Shown here: piece after piece, positions 9,181 through 17,576 of the stretch | How the letters are laid out: every line of letters starts with the position of its first letter | How positions within the stretch are numbered: position 1 is the stretch's first letter | NCBI RefSeq assembly: GCF_018070565.1 | Contig: NZ_JAGPXL010000032.1 | Coordinates: 24,210 to 88,209, forward strand | DNA: 64,000 nucleotides | Source: Streptomyces sp. B93 | Lineage (GTDB): Bacteria > Actinomycetota > Actinomycetes > Streptomycetales > Streptomycetaceae | Reading direction: 5' to 3' | Made by a program: the position numbers and the translations under genes | The notes under the pieces: model-generated | The model's input: the letters and a program-made list of their open reading frames with translations, nothing else | Told to the model about the DNA's origin: nothing | Database searches by the model: none

Positions 9181-9711
9181 CAGTCGTCACCTTCGGGGAT
9201 GATCTGGCCGGGCTGGATGAATTTGGCCTTCACTTCACCGAAGCCGGTGCCGATCCGGTACGTGGCGGGCGGTGTGCCGTCAGGTGTCCAGAAGACGGCC
9301 GCGTCGACGTTGCGCAAGGCCAGGAGGGTGTGGCCTTGTTGGACGGCTCTGAAGGCTACGCTCCAGTACCGGACGGATGCCTCGGCGACCATGCTCATGC
9401 GCCAGTCCGGCCGCCAGAACGGGGTGCGCTGTTCCGGGCGTTTGGGCCACAGCAGGCGCAGTGCGATGGACAGCCGGGTCTTTGTAGGCCTTGTAGGGGG
9501 CGCCGCCGGCCTGGACGAGTTCGGTCCGTGCCTTGCGGGTGGCCTCGTAGAAGGGCTTGAAGAGGGACTCGTTGGCTTTGCCCGTCCAGGAGTCGTGGAT
9601 GGCCGGTGCGGCGTCGAGGTGGCCTTCGCGGGCGAGTTTCTCGAGTTCCGTCTGCCCGGGCAGTACACGCTGCTTGACCACGCCTCGTACGAAGGACGGC
9701 AGAGCAGGCAT
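9180..9711 (-). pseudogene. Unknown plasmid/ICE protein, frameshifted and truncated by IS110
   Basis: Two frames together make one protein. The first runs VKQRVLPGQTELEKLAREGH to APYKAYKDP; the second continues LSIALRLLWPKRPEQ and then VRYWSVAFRAVQQGHTLLAL, ending FIQPGQIIPEGDD at 9180. The frame change lies near 9485-9495. The 5' end stops at the IS110 transposase start (9710 on the other strand), so the original N-terminus is probably gone. Function is not recognised. Its tight spacing with the 8608-9180 gene suggests a two-gene module. Confidence 0.55.
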
Positions 9712-11089
9712 GAGCACGCCCGGGATAGCGGTGATCGGCGGAGTCGACACCCACACGGACATCCACCAGGCCGCGGTGATCGACTCGGTCGGCCGCCATC
9801 TGGACACGCAGTCGTTCGAGACGACGTCGGCCGGCTACGAGCAACTGCTGGCCTGGCTGCGTGCGCAGGCGGACGTCATCGCGGTCGGGATGGAGGGCAC
9901 CGGAGCCTACGGCGCTGAACTCGCCCGCTTCCTGACTGTCAACGGCATCACAGTCGTGGAGGTCGACCGCCCGGACCGCAGGGCCAGACGAGCCCACGGC
10001 AAGTCCGATCCGGTCGACGCCTACGCGGCGGCCACCGCCGTCCTCTCCGGCCGCGCGAGCGGAACACCGAAGAGCCGCAACGGGATCGTGGAAGCCATCC
10101 GCGCGCTGCGCGTGGTCCGCAAGAGCGCGGTCAAGGCCCGCACGCAGACGATCAACCAGATTCGCTCTCTGCTGGTCACCGCACCCTCCGCCTTGCGGGA
10201 GAAGCTGCGGGGACTGCCCACCGCCCTGCTGATCGACACCCTCGCCCGGACCCAGCCCACCGGTGACCTCACCGACCCCGCCTTTGCGGCCAAGACAGCC
10301 CTGCGCCGCCTCGCCCGCCGCTACCAGGCCCTGCACCAGGAGATCAAGGAAGCTGACGCCGATCTCGCTCCCCTGGTGACCCGGGCGGCCCCGAGCCTCG
10401 TCGCCCTGCCCGGGGTAGGCATCGAGACGGTCGGCCAGCTGCTGATCACCACCGGAGACAACCCCGACCGGCTCCGATCCGAAGCGTCCTTCGCGCACCT
10501 GTGCGCGGCCGCCCCGATCCCTGCTTCTTCAGGCCGCACCAACCGCCACCGCATCAACCGCGGCGGAGACCGGCACGCCAACAGCGCCCTCTACACCATC
10601 GTCCTGGTCCGCATGCAATGCGACCCACGGACCAGGGACTACGTCGCCAGACGCACCGCCAAAGGCATGTCCACCAAGGACGTCATGCGGTGCCTGAGGA
10701 GGTTCGTCGCCCGCGAGGTCTACAGACACCTCAAAAACCACCGGTGCCTCAACCCCCACGCCGATCAGGTGAATCACCCCATCAGGGCGTCACGAGCCGG
10801 TCTGCAGGTCAGGCCAAGCATGCCCATCCGGCGACATGCCGGACGGACGGCCCGCCCGGACGAAGTCGTGGTACTCGTCCTGCATGACGCCCTGGCTGAC
10901 CCACGGCCCGCGAACAGCTCCCGTGCACTCCTCAGCAAGCACCAGAGCATCCTGCGGGTCCTCAACCCTGCCGAGGAGCCGGCCGTACTCCTCTTCCCCG
11001 GCGTCCTGATCGAACGGCGGGAAGGAGTCCAGGTCCAGGAAGGACTCGTGCCCGACATCTTCGACGGCATGGACGTAGACCTCGTATGA
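9710..11089 (+). CDS. IS110-family transposase (DEDD)
   Basis: Translation from ATG 9710, behind GAAGGA, gives the DEDD domain: D13 in GVDTHTD, E62 in GMEGTGAYG and D100/D103 in KSDPVDAYAAA. The C-terminal transposase domain follows with LVALPGVGIETVGQLL and the Ser-bearing block PASSGRTNRHRINRGGDRH. A normal IS110 enzyme would end near REVYRHLKN (about 10750). Here no stop intervenes and the frame runs on to 11089 through sequence antisense to the next gene. The true right end of the IS is therefore probably between 10760 and 10850, and the last 100 or so residues are read-through. Element termini and any bridge-RNA region were not identified. Confidence 0.8.
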   Translation: MSTPGIAVIGGVDTHTDIHQAAVIDSVGRHLDTQSFETTSAGYEQLLAWLRAQADVIAVGMEGTGAYGAELARFLTVNGITVVEVDRPDRRARRAHGKSDPVDAYAAATAVLSGRASGTPKSRNGIVEAIRALRVVRKSAVKARTQTINQIRSLLVTAPSALREKLRGLPTALLIDTLARTQPTGDLTDPAFAAKTALRRLARRYQALHQEIKEADADLAPLVTRAAPSLVALPGVGIETVGQLLITTGDNPDRLRSEASFAHLCAAAPIPASSGRTNRHRINRGGDRHANSALYTIVLVRMQCDPRTRDYVARRTAKGMSTKDVMRCLRRFVAREVYRHLKNHRCLNPHADQVNHPIRASRAGLQVRPSMPIRRHAGRTARPDEVVVLVLHDALADPRPANSSRALLSKHQSILRVLNPAEEPAVLLFPGVLIERREGVQVQEGLVPDIFDGMDVDLV

Positions 11090-11248
11090 CGTCCTCGCCG
11101 GCCGGACCTCGGCATATCTCACACCGGGGCGCCCCGGCGAGCCAACCGGTCCGAGGAACTGCTCAACCGAACGGCCCCGCCTCAAGGCCCCGAAGATGAA
11201 GGACTCCGCCAAGTAACGCACCCAGGCACAGTACGGCTCAGCCACCAC
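10790..11248 (-). CDS. Hypothetical protein (152 aa), C-terminus possibly altered by IS110
   Basis: This soluble acidic protein reads MVAEPYCAWVRYLAESFIFG, RYAEVRPARTSYEVYVHAVED and VMQDEYHDFVRAG. It has the size and acidic character of small immunity-type or orphan proteins, but I do not recognise the family. The last residues (SPDGHAWPDLQTGS) lie where the IS110 right end is expected, so the native C-terminus may be replaced. Codon bias supports this strand over the opposite open frame. Confidence 0.5.
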   Translation of the reverse strand: MVAEPYCAWVRYLAESFIFGALRRGRSVEQFLGPVGSPGRPGVRYAEVRPARTSYEVYVHAVEDVGHESFLDLDSFPPFDQDAGEEEYGRLLGRVEDPQDALVLAEECTGAVRGPWVSQGVMQDEYHDFVRAGRPSGMSPDGHAWPDLQTGS

Positions 11249-11398
11249 GACCGACCAGCTTGACGATCTATAGGAGCTTCAACGCCCTCCGGCCGCGCTG
11301 GCCGGGGGCGGCCCGCGAACGGCGGTGTCAGTGCGGCTTGGTAGAACTCTTGCGGGCCGGCCGAGGGCGCCGGGTCCGCACATCCGAGGAGACCAGTC

Positions 11399-12361
11399 AT
11401 GTCCCACGTCGAGCATTTGCAGGAACTGCACGGCCTCGCCGCCTTCGACTTCCCCAAGCCGGGCGCCGGTCAGGACCTGCCGGAGGCGGGCGCGGTCGCC
11501 TGGCGGCTCTCCGTCAACCCCTACGACGACGACGCGAAGGAGAGCTTCGGCGACCTGTGGGACCGCTTCCTCGACACCGTGGACCCCGCCGGGATCCGCG
11601 CCCTCGTCGTGGGCCAGTGGGACGAGCCCTACGAGAACGACTCGAGCATGATCGTGCGGCGGCTGGTGGACGCCAAGGACCGGCTGACCGGCCTGCGGGC
11701 CCTGTTCATAGGCGATCTGGAAATGGAGGAGGCGGAGATCTCCTGGATCGAGCAGTCCGACGTCACCCCGGTCCTCGACGCCTTCCCACTGCTGGAGGAG
11801 CTGGGCGTGCGCGGCGGCACCGGCCTGCGTTTCCCGGCCGTGCGGCACGAGCGGCTGCGCACCCTCAGCTTCGAGGCGGGCGGCCTGCCCGGCGAGGTCG
11901 TGCGCGGTGTCGCCGCCAGCGAACTGCCCACGCTGGAGTACCTGGAGATGTGGCTCGGCGTGGAGGAGTACGGCGGTGACGCGACCGTCGCCGACCTGGC
12001 GCCGATCCTGGGCGGCGGCCGGTTCCCGGCGCTGCACCACCTCGGCCTGCGCAACAGCGAGATCCAGGACGAGATCGCGGCGGCCGTCGCCTCCGCCCCG
12101 GTCGTCGCCCAGCTGAGGTCCCTCGACCTGTCCCTCGGCGTGCTCACCGACGAGGGTCTGGCGGCGCTGCTGGACGGCCAGCCGCTCACCCATCTGACCT
12201 GGCTGGACCTCCACCACAACTTCGTCACCGAGCCGGTGGCCGACCGCGCGCGGGCGGCGCTGGAGCCTGCCGGTGTGGAGGTCGACCTGTCCAAGACCGG
12301 TCACGAGGACGAGTGGGAGGACGACGGCGTCGTCCACCGCTTCACCGCGGTCGCGGAGTGA
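11399..12361 (+). CDS. STM4015-family leucine-rich protein, copy 1
   Basis: The 320-aa protein starts at ATG 11399 behind CGAGGAG. An N-terminal region (AVAWRLSVNPYDDD, IRALVVGQWDEPYE) is followed by irregular leucine-rich units: LPTLEYLEMWLGVEEYGGD, FPALHHLGLRNSEIQDEI, LRSLDLSLGVLTDEGL and LTHLTWLDLHHNFVTEP. This is the layout of the STM4015 family. It is the first gene of a six-gene plus-strand operon, 7 bp before a paralogue. LRR surfaces usually bind protein partners, so a substrate-recognition or scaffold role for the radical SAM and ATP-grasp enzymes downstream is plausible but unproven. Confidence 0.85.
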   Translation: MSHVEHLQELHGLAAFDFPKPGAGQDLPEAGAVAWRLSVNPYDDDAKESFGDLWDRFLDTVDPAGIRALVVGQWDEPYENDSSMIVRRLVDAKDRLTGLRALFIGDLEMEEAEISWIEQSDVTPVLDAFPLLEELGVRGGTGLRFPAVRHERLRTLSFEAGGLPGEVVRGVAASELPTLEYLEMWLGVEEYGGDATVADLAPILGGGRFPALHHLGLRNSEIQDEIAAAVASAPVVAQLRSLDLSLGVLTDEGLAALLDGQPLTHLTWLDLHHNFVTEPVADRARAALEPAGVEVDLSKTGHEDEWEDDGVVHRFTAVAE

Positions 12362-12368
12362 CGCCGTC

Positions 12369-13334
12369 ATGACCTTCGTCGACCACTCCACGACGTTCCA
12401 CGGACTGCCGGTGTTCACCTTCCCCGGGCCCGACCACGACGACCTCCCGGCGGCCGACGCCGTGGCCTGGCGCCTCGACTGCTACGCGGCCGACGAACTG
12501 CCCTTCGACGAGCTGTGGGAGGGCTTCACCGCGCGGGTGCCGACCGAGCGGGTGCGGGCCCTGGTGCTCGGCCCCTGGTGGGAGGACGAGTACACCGACC
12601 TGCGCCCGGCGCTGGAGCTGATCCTGGCCGACGCTGCCCGCTTCCCCGCGCTGCGCGCCCTGTTCCTCGCCGATGTCACGGGCGAGGAGTGCGAGATCTC
12701 CTGGCTCCAGCTCACCGATGTCACACCCGTGCTGGAGGCGTTCCCGCTGCTGGAGGAGTTCACCGTGCGGGGCGGTGACTCCCAGGGGCTCGGTGAGGAG
12801 CCGCTGTCGCTGCGGCCGGTGCGGCACGAGGCGCTGCGCGTCCTGCGGTTCGAGTCGGGCGGCCTGCCCGGCCAGGTGGTGCGCGCCCTCGGCGAGTGCG
12901 AACTGCCCGCGCTCGAACACCTGGAGCTGTGGCTGGGCGTGCAGCAGTACGGCGGTGACGCCACGGTCCCCGACCTCGCGCCGGTGCTCGCCGGGGGCCG
13001 CTTCCCCGCCCTGCGCCACCTGGGGCTCCAGGACAGCGAGTTGCAGGACGAGATCGCGGCGGCGGTCGCCTCCGCCCCGGTGGTGGCCCAGCTGGAGTCG
13101 CTGAGCCTGTCCATGGGCACCCTCACGGACACCGGCGCCGAGGCCCTGCTGGGCGGCCAGCCGCTGGGCCACCTCAAGCGGCTCGACCTGCACCACCACT
13201 TCCTGAGCGACCCCATGACCGACCGGCTGCGTACGGCGCTCGGCGCGGCCGGGACTGAGCTGGACCTGTCGGACCGGCAGACCCCGCACCGCTGGCGCGA
13301 GGAGGAGTGGCGGTATGTCGCCGTCTCCGAGTGA
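12369..13334 (+). CDS. STM4015-family leucine-rich protein, copy 2
   Basis: This 321-aa paralogue of the preceding gene shares almost every landmark: LPALEHLELWLGVQQYGGD, FPALRHLGLQDSELQDEI and LKRLDLHHHFLSDP. It differs mostly in the N-terminal third and in a longer loop after the first LRR (GGDSQGLGEEPLSLRP). The pair clearly arose by tandem duplication. The 3' end overlaps the next start by 20 bp, so translation is coupled. Retention of two diverged copies next to single-copy enzymes suggests distinct partners. Confidence 0.85.
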   Translation: MTFVDHSTTFHGLPVFTFPGPDHDDLPAADAVAWRLDCYAADELPFDELWEGFTARVPTERVRALVLGPWWEDEYTDLRPALELILADAARFPALRALFLADVTGEECEISWLQLTDVTPVLEAFPLLEEFTVRGGDSQGLGEEPLSLRPVRHEALRVLRFESGGLPGQVVRALGECELPALEHLELWLGVQQYGGDATVPDLAPVLAGGRFPALRHLGLQDSELQDEIAAAVASAPVVAQLESLSLSMGTLTDTGAEALLGGQPLGHLKRLDLHHHFLSDPMTDRLRTALGAAGTELDLSDRQTPHRWREEEWRYVAVSE

Positions 13335-14478
13335 CCCCACGCCCGCCCCCGGGACCACTGCGCGTATCGCCGTCGTCGGCAACCCGGAGAACCGCCGTAC
13401 GACGCTGTTCGCGGACGCCGTCCGCGCGGCGGGCCGTCCGGCGCCGCGCGTGCTGGCGTGGCGCGACGTCCTGCGCGGCCGGTACGCCTTCGAGCCCGGC
13501 GAGTTCGTGCGGATCGACTCGCCGGGGGAGAACGCGGAGGTCGACCGGCTGCTGCGGGGCACCGACGATCCGACCCGGGTGGAGGGCACGGCCCTGTGGT
13601 ACCGCCGCTTCACGGCGGCGGTCCGCGAGGTGACGGACGCGGCACTGCGCGCGGGCGCGGTGCCGTCCGTCGCCGCCGAGGAGGTGGCGGTGATGTTCGA
13701 CAAGCGGCGCTGCCACGCCCGGCTGACGGCGGCGGGCGTCCCCGTGCCCCCGGCCCTGACGGGCCCGGTCGGCGGCTGGCAGGAGCTGCGGGACCGGCTC
13801 GGGGCGGCGGGGATCTCCCGGGCGTTCGTGAAACCGGCGCACGGTTCGTCGGCGTCCGGCGTCGTGGCCCTGTCGGTGGCCGGTCCCGGCCGGGTGAAGG
13901 CGACGACGTCCGTGGAGACGGCCCCCGACGGCCGGCTGTACAACTCCCTGCGGGTACGGCACTACGGCACCGAGCGGGAGGTCGCCGCCCTCGTCGACGC
14001 GCTGGCCCCGGACGGACTGCACGTCGAGCGGTGGCTGCCGAAGGCCGTGCTGGGCGGCCGGGCCACCGATCTGCGGGTGGTGACGGTCGCCGGACGCGCC
14101 ACGCACGCCGTCGTACGGACCAGCCGCCACCCCATGACCAACCTGCACCTGGGCGGCGCCCGAGGCGACCTGGGCGTGGTCCGCGCGGCGGTCCGGGCCG
14201 CGGGCGGCGACTTCAGCGCCGTACTGGACGCCGCCGAGCGGGCGGCGGCCTGCTTCCCGGGCACGCTCTGCGTCGGCGTGGACGTCCTGCCGTCCACCGG
14301 CTGGCGGCGCTTCACCGTGGGCGAGGTCAACGCCTTCGGTGATCTGCTGCCCCGGCTGACCGGCCTGCCCGGCAGCGGCGCGGAAGGGCTGGACACCTAT
14401 GCCGCGCAGGTGGCCGCCGTACCCGCCGCGACGCGGCCACTCAAGCACGAGGAGCACCACCATGACGCCACCGGCTGA
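13315..14478 (+). CDS. STM4014-family ATP-grasp protein
   Basis: The 387-aa protein starts at ATG 13315 inside the previous gene, behind GAGGAG. ATP-grasp landmarks are RAFVKPAHGSSASGVVAL (glycine-rich ATP loop with Lys), DLRVVTVAGRATHAVVRTS and the metal-binding end VGEVNAFGDLLP. A His-rich C-terminus (KHEEHHHDATG) is visible, though the last codons overlap the next gene. ATP-grasp enzymes join a carboxylate to an amine or thiol via an acyl phosphate. The substrate here is unknown. Position between the LRR proteins and the phosphatase-fold and radical SAM genes matches the STM4011-4015 set. Confidence 0.85.
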   Translation: MSPSPSDPTPAPGTTARIAVVGNPENRRTTLFADAVRAAGRPAPRVLAWRDVLRGRYAFEPGEFVRIDSPGENAEVDRLLRGTDDPTRVEGTALWYRRFTAAVREVTDAALRAGAVPSVAAEEVAVMFDKRRCHARLTAAGVPVPPALTGPVGGWQELRDRLGAAGISRAFVKPAHGSSASGVVALSVAGPGRVKATTSVETAPDGRLYNSLRVRHYGTEREVAALVDALAPDGLHVERWLPKAVLGGRATDLRVVTVAGRATHAVVRTSRHPMTNLHLGGARGDLGVVRAAVRAAGGDFSAVLDAAERAAACFPGTLCVGVDVLPSTGWRRFTVGEVNAFGDLLPRLTGLPGSGAEGLDTYAAQVAAVPAATRPLKHEEHHHDATG

Positions 14479-15316
14479 CACCCAGTCGGCGACGATGCCG
14501 CCGATCGACATGAACGAGGTCGTCGGCAGCCACGACCTGCTGATGGTCACCCTGGACACGCTCCGCTACGACGTGGCCCAGGAGCTGGCGGCCGAGGGCC
14601 GCATCCCGAACCTGGCCCGCCACCTGCCCGGCGGCGCCTGGGAGCGGCGGCACGCCCCCGGCAGCTTCACCTACGCCTCCCACCAGGCGATGTTCGCGGG
14701 TTTCCTGCCGACCCCGGCGACCCCGGGCCCGCATCCGAGGCTGTTCGCCGCCGTCTTCGCGGGCAGCGAGACCACCGCTGACGGCACCTTCGTCTACGAC
14801 ACCCCCGACCTGGTCTCCGGCCTGGCCGCCGTCGGTTACCGCACGGTCTGTGTCGGCGGCGTCGGCTTCTTCAACAAGCAAGGCCCGCTGGGGTCGGTGC
14901 TGCCGGGGCTCTTCCAGGAGAGCCACTGGGAGCCGGAGTTCGGCGTTCCGTCACCGACGTCCTTCGAGGCGCAGGTGACCCGCGCCGAGGAGATCGTCGC
15001 CGGACTCCCGCGAGAGCGGCGCCTGTTCCTCTTCGTGAACGTGGCGGCGCTGCACCAGCCGAACTGGTTCCACCTGCCCGGCGCCACCCGCGAGGCGGGC
15101 GACACGCGTGTCACGCACGCGGCGGCGCTGGAGTACGTGGACCGGCACATCGGCCGTCTCTTCGACGCCGTGCGCAGCCGCCGCCGCTGCCTCGCGATCG
15201 TCTGCTCCGACCACGGCACCGCGTACGGCGAGGACGGCCACACCGGCCATCGCATCGGCCATGACGTGGTCTGGACCGTCCCCTACGCCCACTTCTTCCT
15301 CGACGAGGCCCGATGA
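14462..15316 (+). CDS. STM4013/SEN3800-family alkaline phosphatase/sulfatase-fold protein
   Basis: ATG 14462, behind GAGGAG and overlapping the previous stop, gives 284 aa. The metal-site pattern of the alkaline phosphatase superfamily is present: LLMVTLDTLRYD (first Asp), GSFTYASHQAMFAGFLP (nucleophile Thr/Ser region) and CSDHGTAYGEDGHTGH (Asp-His pair and last His). There is no signal peptide, so it acts in the cytoplasm, unlike most sulfatases. It could hydrolyse or transfer a phosphate or sulfate ester made or used by the other operon enzymes; this is inference. Confidence 0.85.
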   Translation: MTPPADTQSATMPPIDMNEVVGSHDLLMVTLDTLRYDVAQELAAEGRIPNLARHLPGGAWERRHAPGSFTYASHQAMFAGFLPTPATPGPHPRLFAAVFAGSETTADGTFVYDTPDLVSGLAAVGYRTVCVGGVGFFNKQGPLGSVLPGLFQESHWEPEFGVPSPTSFEAQVTRAEEIVAGLPRERRLFLFVNVAALHQPNWFHLPGATREAGDTRVTHAAALEYVDRHIGRLFDAVRSRRRCLAIVCSDHGTAYGEDGHTGHRIGHDVVWTVPYAHFFLDEAR

Positions 15317-16665
15317 CCACGCTCGAAGCGACGCCCGCCGTCCGCCCGTACCAGCAGTACGTGTACGCGTACCCGCACAAGACGGCCTACCGCCCGCTGC
15401 CGCGCGAGCGGGCGGCGCTCGGCGACCTGTGGGCCGGGGAGCCGAAGGACGCGCTCTCGCTCTACTTCCACATCCCGTTCTGCGAGGTGCGCTGCGGCTT
15501 CTGCAACCTGTTCACCCGCATCGGCGCCCCCGACGGCCTGACCAAGGCCTACCTGGACGCCCTGGAGCGCCAGGCGTCGGCGGTGCGCGAGGCGCTGGGC
15601 GACGGGGCGCGGTTCGCCAACGCGGCGTTCGGCGGCGGCACCCCGACGTTCCTGGAGGCCGCCGAGCTGGAGCGGCTGTGCGACCTGGCCGAGGACGGCC
15701 TCGGCACCGACCTCCGGTCCGTCCCGCTGTCGGTGGAGGCGTCGCCCGCCACCGCGACGGCGGACCGGCTGACCGTGCTCGCCGAGCGCGGCGCGACCCG
15801 GCTGAGTCTGGGCGTGCAGAGCTTCGTCGACACCGAGGCGCGCACGGCGGTCCGCCCGCAGCGCCGCTCGGACGTCGAGGCGGCCCTCACCCGGATCCGT
15901 GAGGCGGGCTTCCCGGTCCTGAACATCGACCTGATCTACGGCATCGACGGCCAGACCGAGGACTCCTGGCGCCGTTCCCTGGACGCGGCGCTCGCCTGGC
16001 GCCCGGAGGAGCTGTACCTGTACCCCCTCTACGTCCGCCCGCTCACCGGCCTTGACCGCCGCAGCGGCGGCACGACGTCCGACACCGAGTGGGACGAGCG
16101 GCGGCTGCGCCTGTACCGCCACGGCCGCGACCACCTGATCGCGCGCGGCTACGAGCAGGTGTCGATGCGCATGTTCCGCCGCGCGGACGCCCCCGCCACC
16201 GGCGGCGAGGACTACTCGTGCCAGTCCGACGGCATGATCGGCCTCGGCTGCGGCGCCCGCTCGTACACGTCCACGCTGCACTACTCCTTCGACTACGCCG
16301 TGGACATGCACCGGATACGCGGCATCATCGACGACTACACGGCCCGCACGGTCGAGGACTTCCGGCACGCGGACTTCGGCTGGCACATGGACGCGGACGA
16401 GGCCCGGCGCCGCCATCTGCTCCAGTCGCTGCTCCAGGCCGAGGGCATGCCGGTCGCGGAGTACCGGACCCGCTTCGGCACCGATCCGCACGACGACTTC
16501 GCGCCCGACCTGGCCCGTTTCGCCGCCCGTGGCTGGCTGGACGACTCCACCGGCCCGGACCTGCTGCGCCTGACCCCCGAGGGCCTGGCCCACTCCGACG
16601 CGCTGGGCCCGGAGCTGTTCTCCGCGTCGGTGCGGCAGCGCATGGCGGAGTACGAGACGAAGTGA
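15313..16665 (+). CDS. STM4012-family radical SAM protein (HemW-like)
   Basis: The 450-aa enzyme starts within an ATGA overlap. The iron-sulfur motif YFHIPFCEVRCGFCNLF places Cys57, Cys61 and Cys64 as C-x3-C-x2-C, the HemN/HemW arrangement. GGGTPTFLE, LSLGVQSFVDTEAR and the C-terminal GLGCGARSYTSTLHYSFDY also follow HemW-like enzymes. The family is distinct from HemW proper and is normally encoded beside STM4011. A SAM-dependent radical reaction is certain from the motif; the substrate is unknown. Confidence 0.88.
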   Translation: MTTLEATPAVRPYQQYVYAYPHKTAYRPLPRERAALGDLWAGEPKDALSLYFHIPFCEVRCGFCNLFTRIGAPDGLTKAYLDALERQASAVREALGDGARFANAAFGGGTPTFLEAAELERLCDLAEDGLGTDLRSVPLSVEASPATATADRLTVLAERGATRLSLGVQSFVDTEARTAVRPQRRSDVEAALTRIREAGFPVLNIDLIYGIDGQTEDSWRRSLDAALAWRPEELYLYPLYVRPLTGLDRRSGGTTSDTEWDERRLRLYRHGRDHLIARGYEQVSMRMFRRADAPATGGEDYSCQSDGMIGLGCGARSYTSTLHYSFDYAVDMHRIRGIIDDYTARTVEDFRHADFGWHMDADEARRRHLLQSLLQAEGMPVAEYRTRFGTDPHDDFAPDLARFAARGWLDDSTGPDLLRLTPEGLAHSDALGPELFSASVRQRMAEYETK

Positions 16666-17567
16666 CGACGGACGACCCGGCCATGAACCTGACGATCCTC
16701 TACCGCGGCCCCCTGGCCTCGTGCGACTACGACTGCCCGTACTGCCCCTTCGCCAAGCGCCGCGACAGCCGCGCCCAGCTGGCGGCGGACCGTGCCGCGC
16801 TGACCCGGTTCGCCGAGTGGGCGACCGCGCGACGGCAGGACCGCCTGTCCCTGCTGTTCACCCCGTGGGGCGAGGGCCTGGTGCGCTCCTGGTACCGCCG
16901 CACCCTCGCCGAGCTGAGCCACCAGCCCCACGTCGACCGTGTGGCGATCCAGACCAACCTCAGCTGCCGCACGGACTGGCTGGAGGCGGCCGACCCGGAC
17001 ACCCTCGCCCTGTGGTGCACCTACCACCCCGGCCAGACGCCCTACGACCGCTTCCTCGCCAAGTGCCACGACCTGGCCGCCCGTGGCATCCGTCACAGCG
17101 TCGGCATCGTCGGCCTCCCCGAGCACCTGTCCCACGCCCGCCGTCTGCGCGCGGACCTCCCCGCCCACGTCTACCTCTGGGTCAACGCCGCGGAGGGGCA
17201 CACCTACACCGACCCCGAGGCGGACGCCTGGACCGCCCTCGACCCCCTCTTCCCGTACAGCCGCCACCCGCACCGCAGCGCGGGCCTGCCGTGCCGCACC
17301 GGCGAGTCCGTCATCTCCGTGGACGGCGACGGCACGGTCCGCCGCTGCCACTTCGTCCCCGCGGAGCTGGGCAACCTCTACGACGGCTCCTACCGGGCCG
17401 CCCTGCGCCCCCGCGCCTGCCCCCTCGCGGTGTGCGACTGCCACATCGGCTACGTCCATCTGGAGACGCTGCCGCTGTACGACGTGTTCGCGGGCGGGGT
17501 GCTGGAGCGGATCCCGGCCGGTACGCCGCAGATGAGCACCCTTGCCCCACAGAGGAGCACCACCTAG
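16662..17567 (+). CDS. STM4011-family radical SAM protein with C-terminal Cys cluster
   Basis: Two starts are possible: GTG 16662, coupled as GTGA with GGAG 11 bp upstream, or ATG 16683, which matches the usual family start MNLTILYRGP but lacks a ribosome site. From the ATG, Cys14, Cys18 and Cys21 form SCDYDCPYCPFAK. The C-terminal part has further cysteines (LPCRTGE, VRRCHFVP, ACPLAVCDCHIGYVHL), which resemble an auxiliary cluster domain of SPASM/twitch type. It is the last enzyme gene of the operon; an MFS gene follows after 9 bp. Confidence 0.85.
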   Translation: MTTDDPAMNLTILYRGPLASCDYDCPYCPFAKRRDSRAQLAADRAALTRFAEWATARRQDRLSLLFTPWGEGLVRSWYRRTLAELSHQPHVDRVAIQTNLSCRTDWLEAADPDTLALWCTYHPGQTPYDRFLAKCHDLAARGIRHSVGIVGLPEHLSHARRLRADLPAHVYLWVNAAEGHTYTDPEADAWTALDPLFPYSRHPHRSAGLPCRTGESVISVDGDGTVRRCHFVPAELGNLYDGSYRAALRPRACPLAVCDCHIGYVHLETLPLYDVFAGGVLERIPAGTPQMSTLAPQRSTT

Positions 17568-17576
17568 CCTGCTTTT

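Noticed and set aside
591..11279. ATAGGAGCTT present at both 591-600 and 11270-11279, possibly flanking the mobile region
   Set aside because: Ten identical bases without longer flanking identity are too little to call element ends or an att pair.
11399..17567. A RiPP precursor peptide for the radical SAM enzymes
   Set aside because: All gaps in the operon are overlaps or under 20 bp, and no small separate gene with a ribosome site was found inside or next to it.
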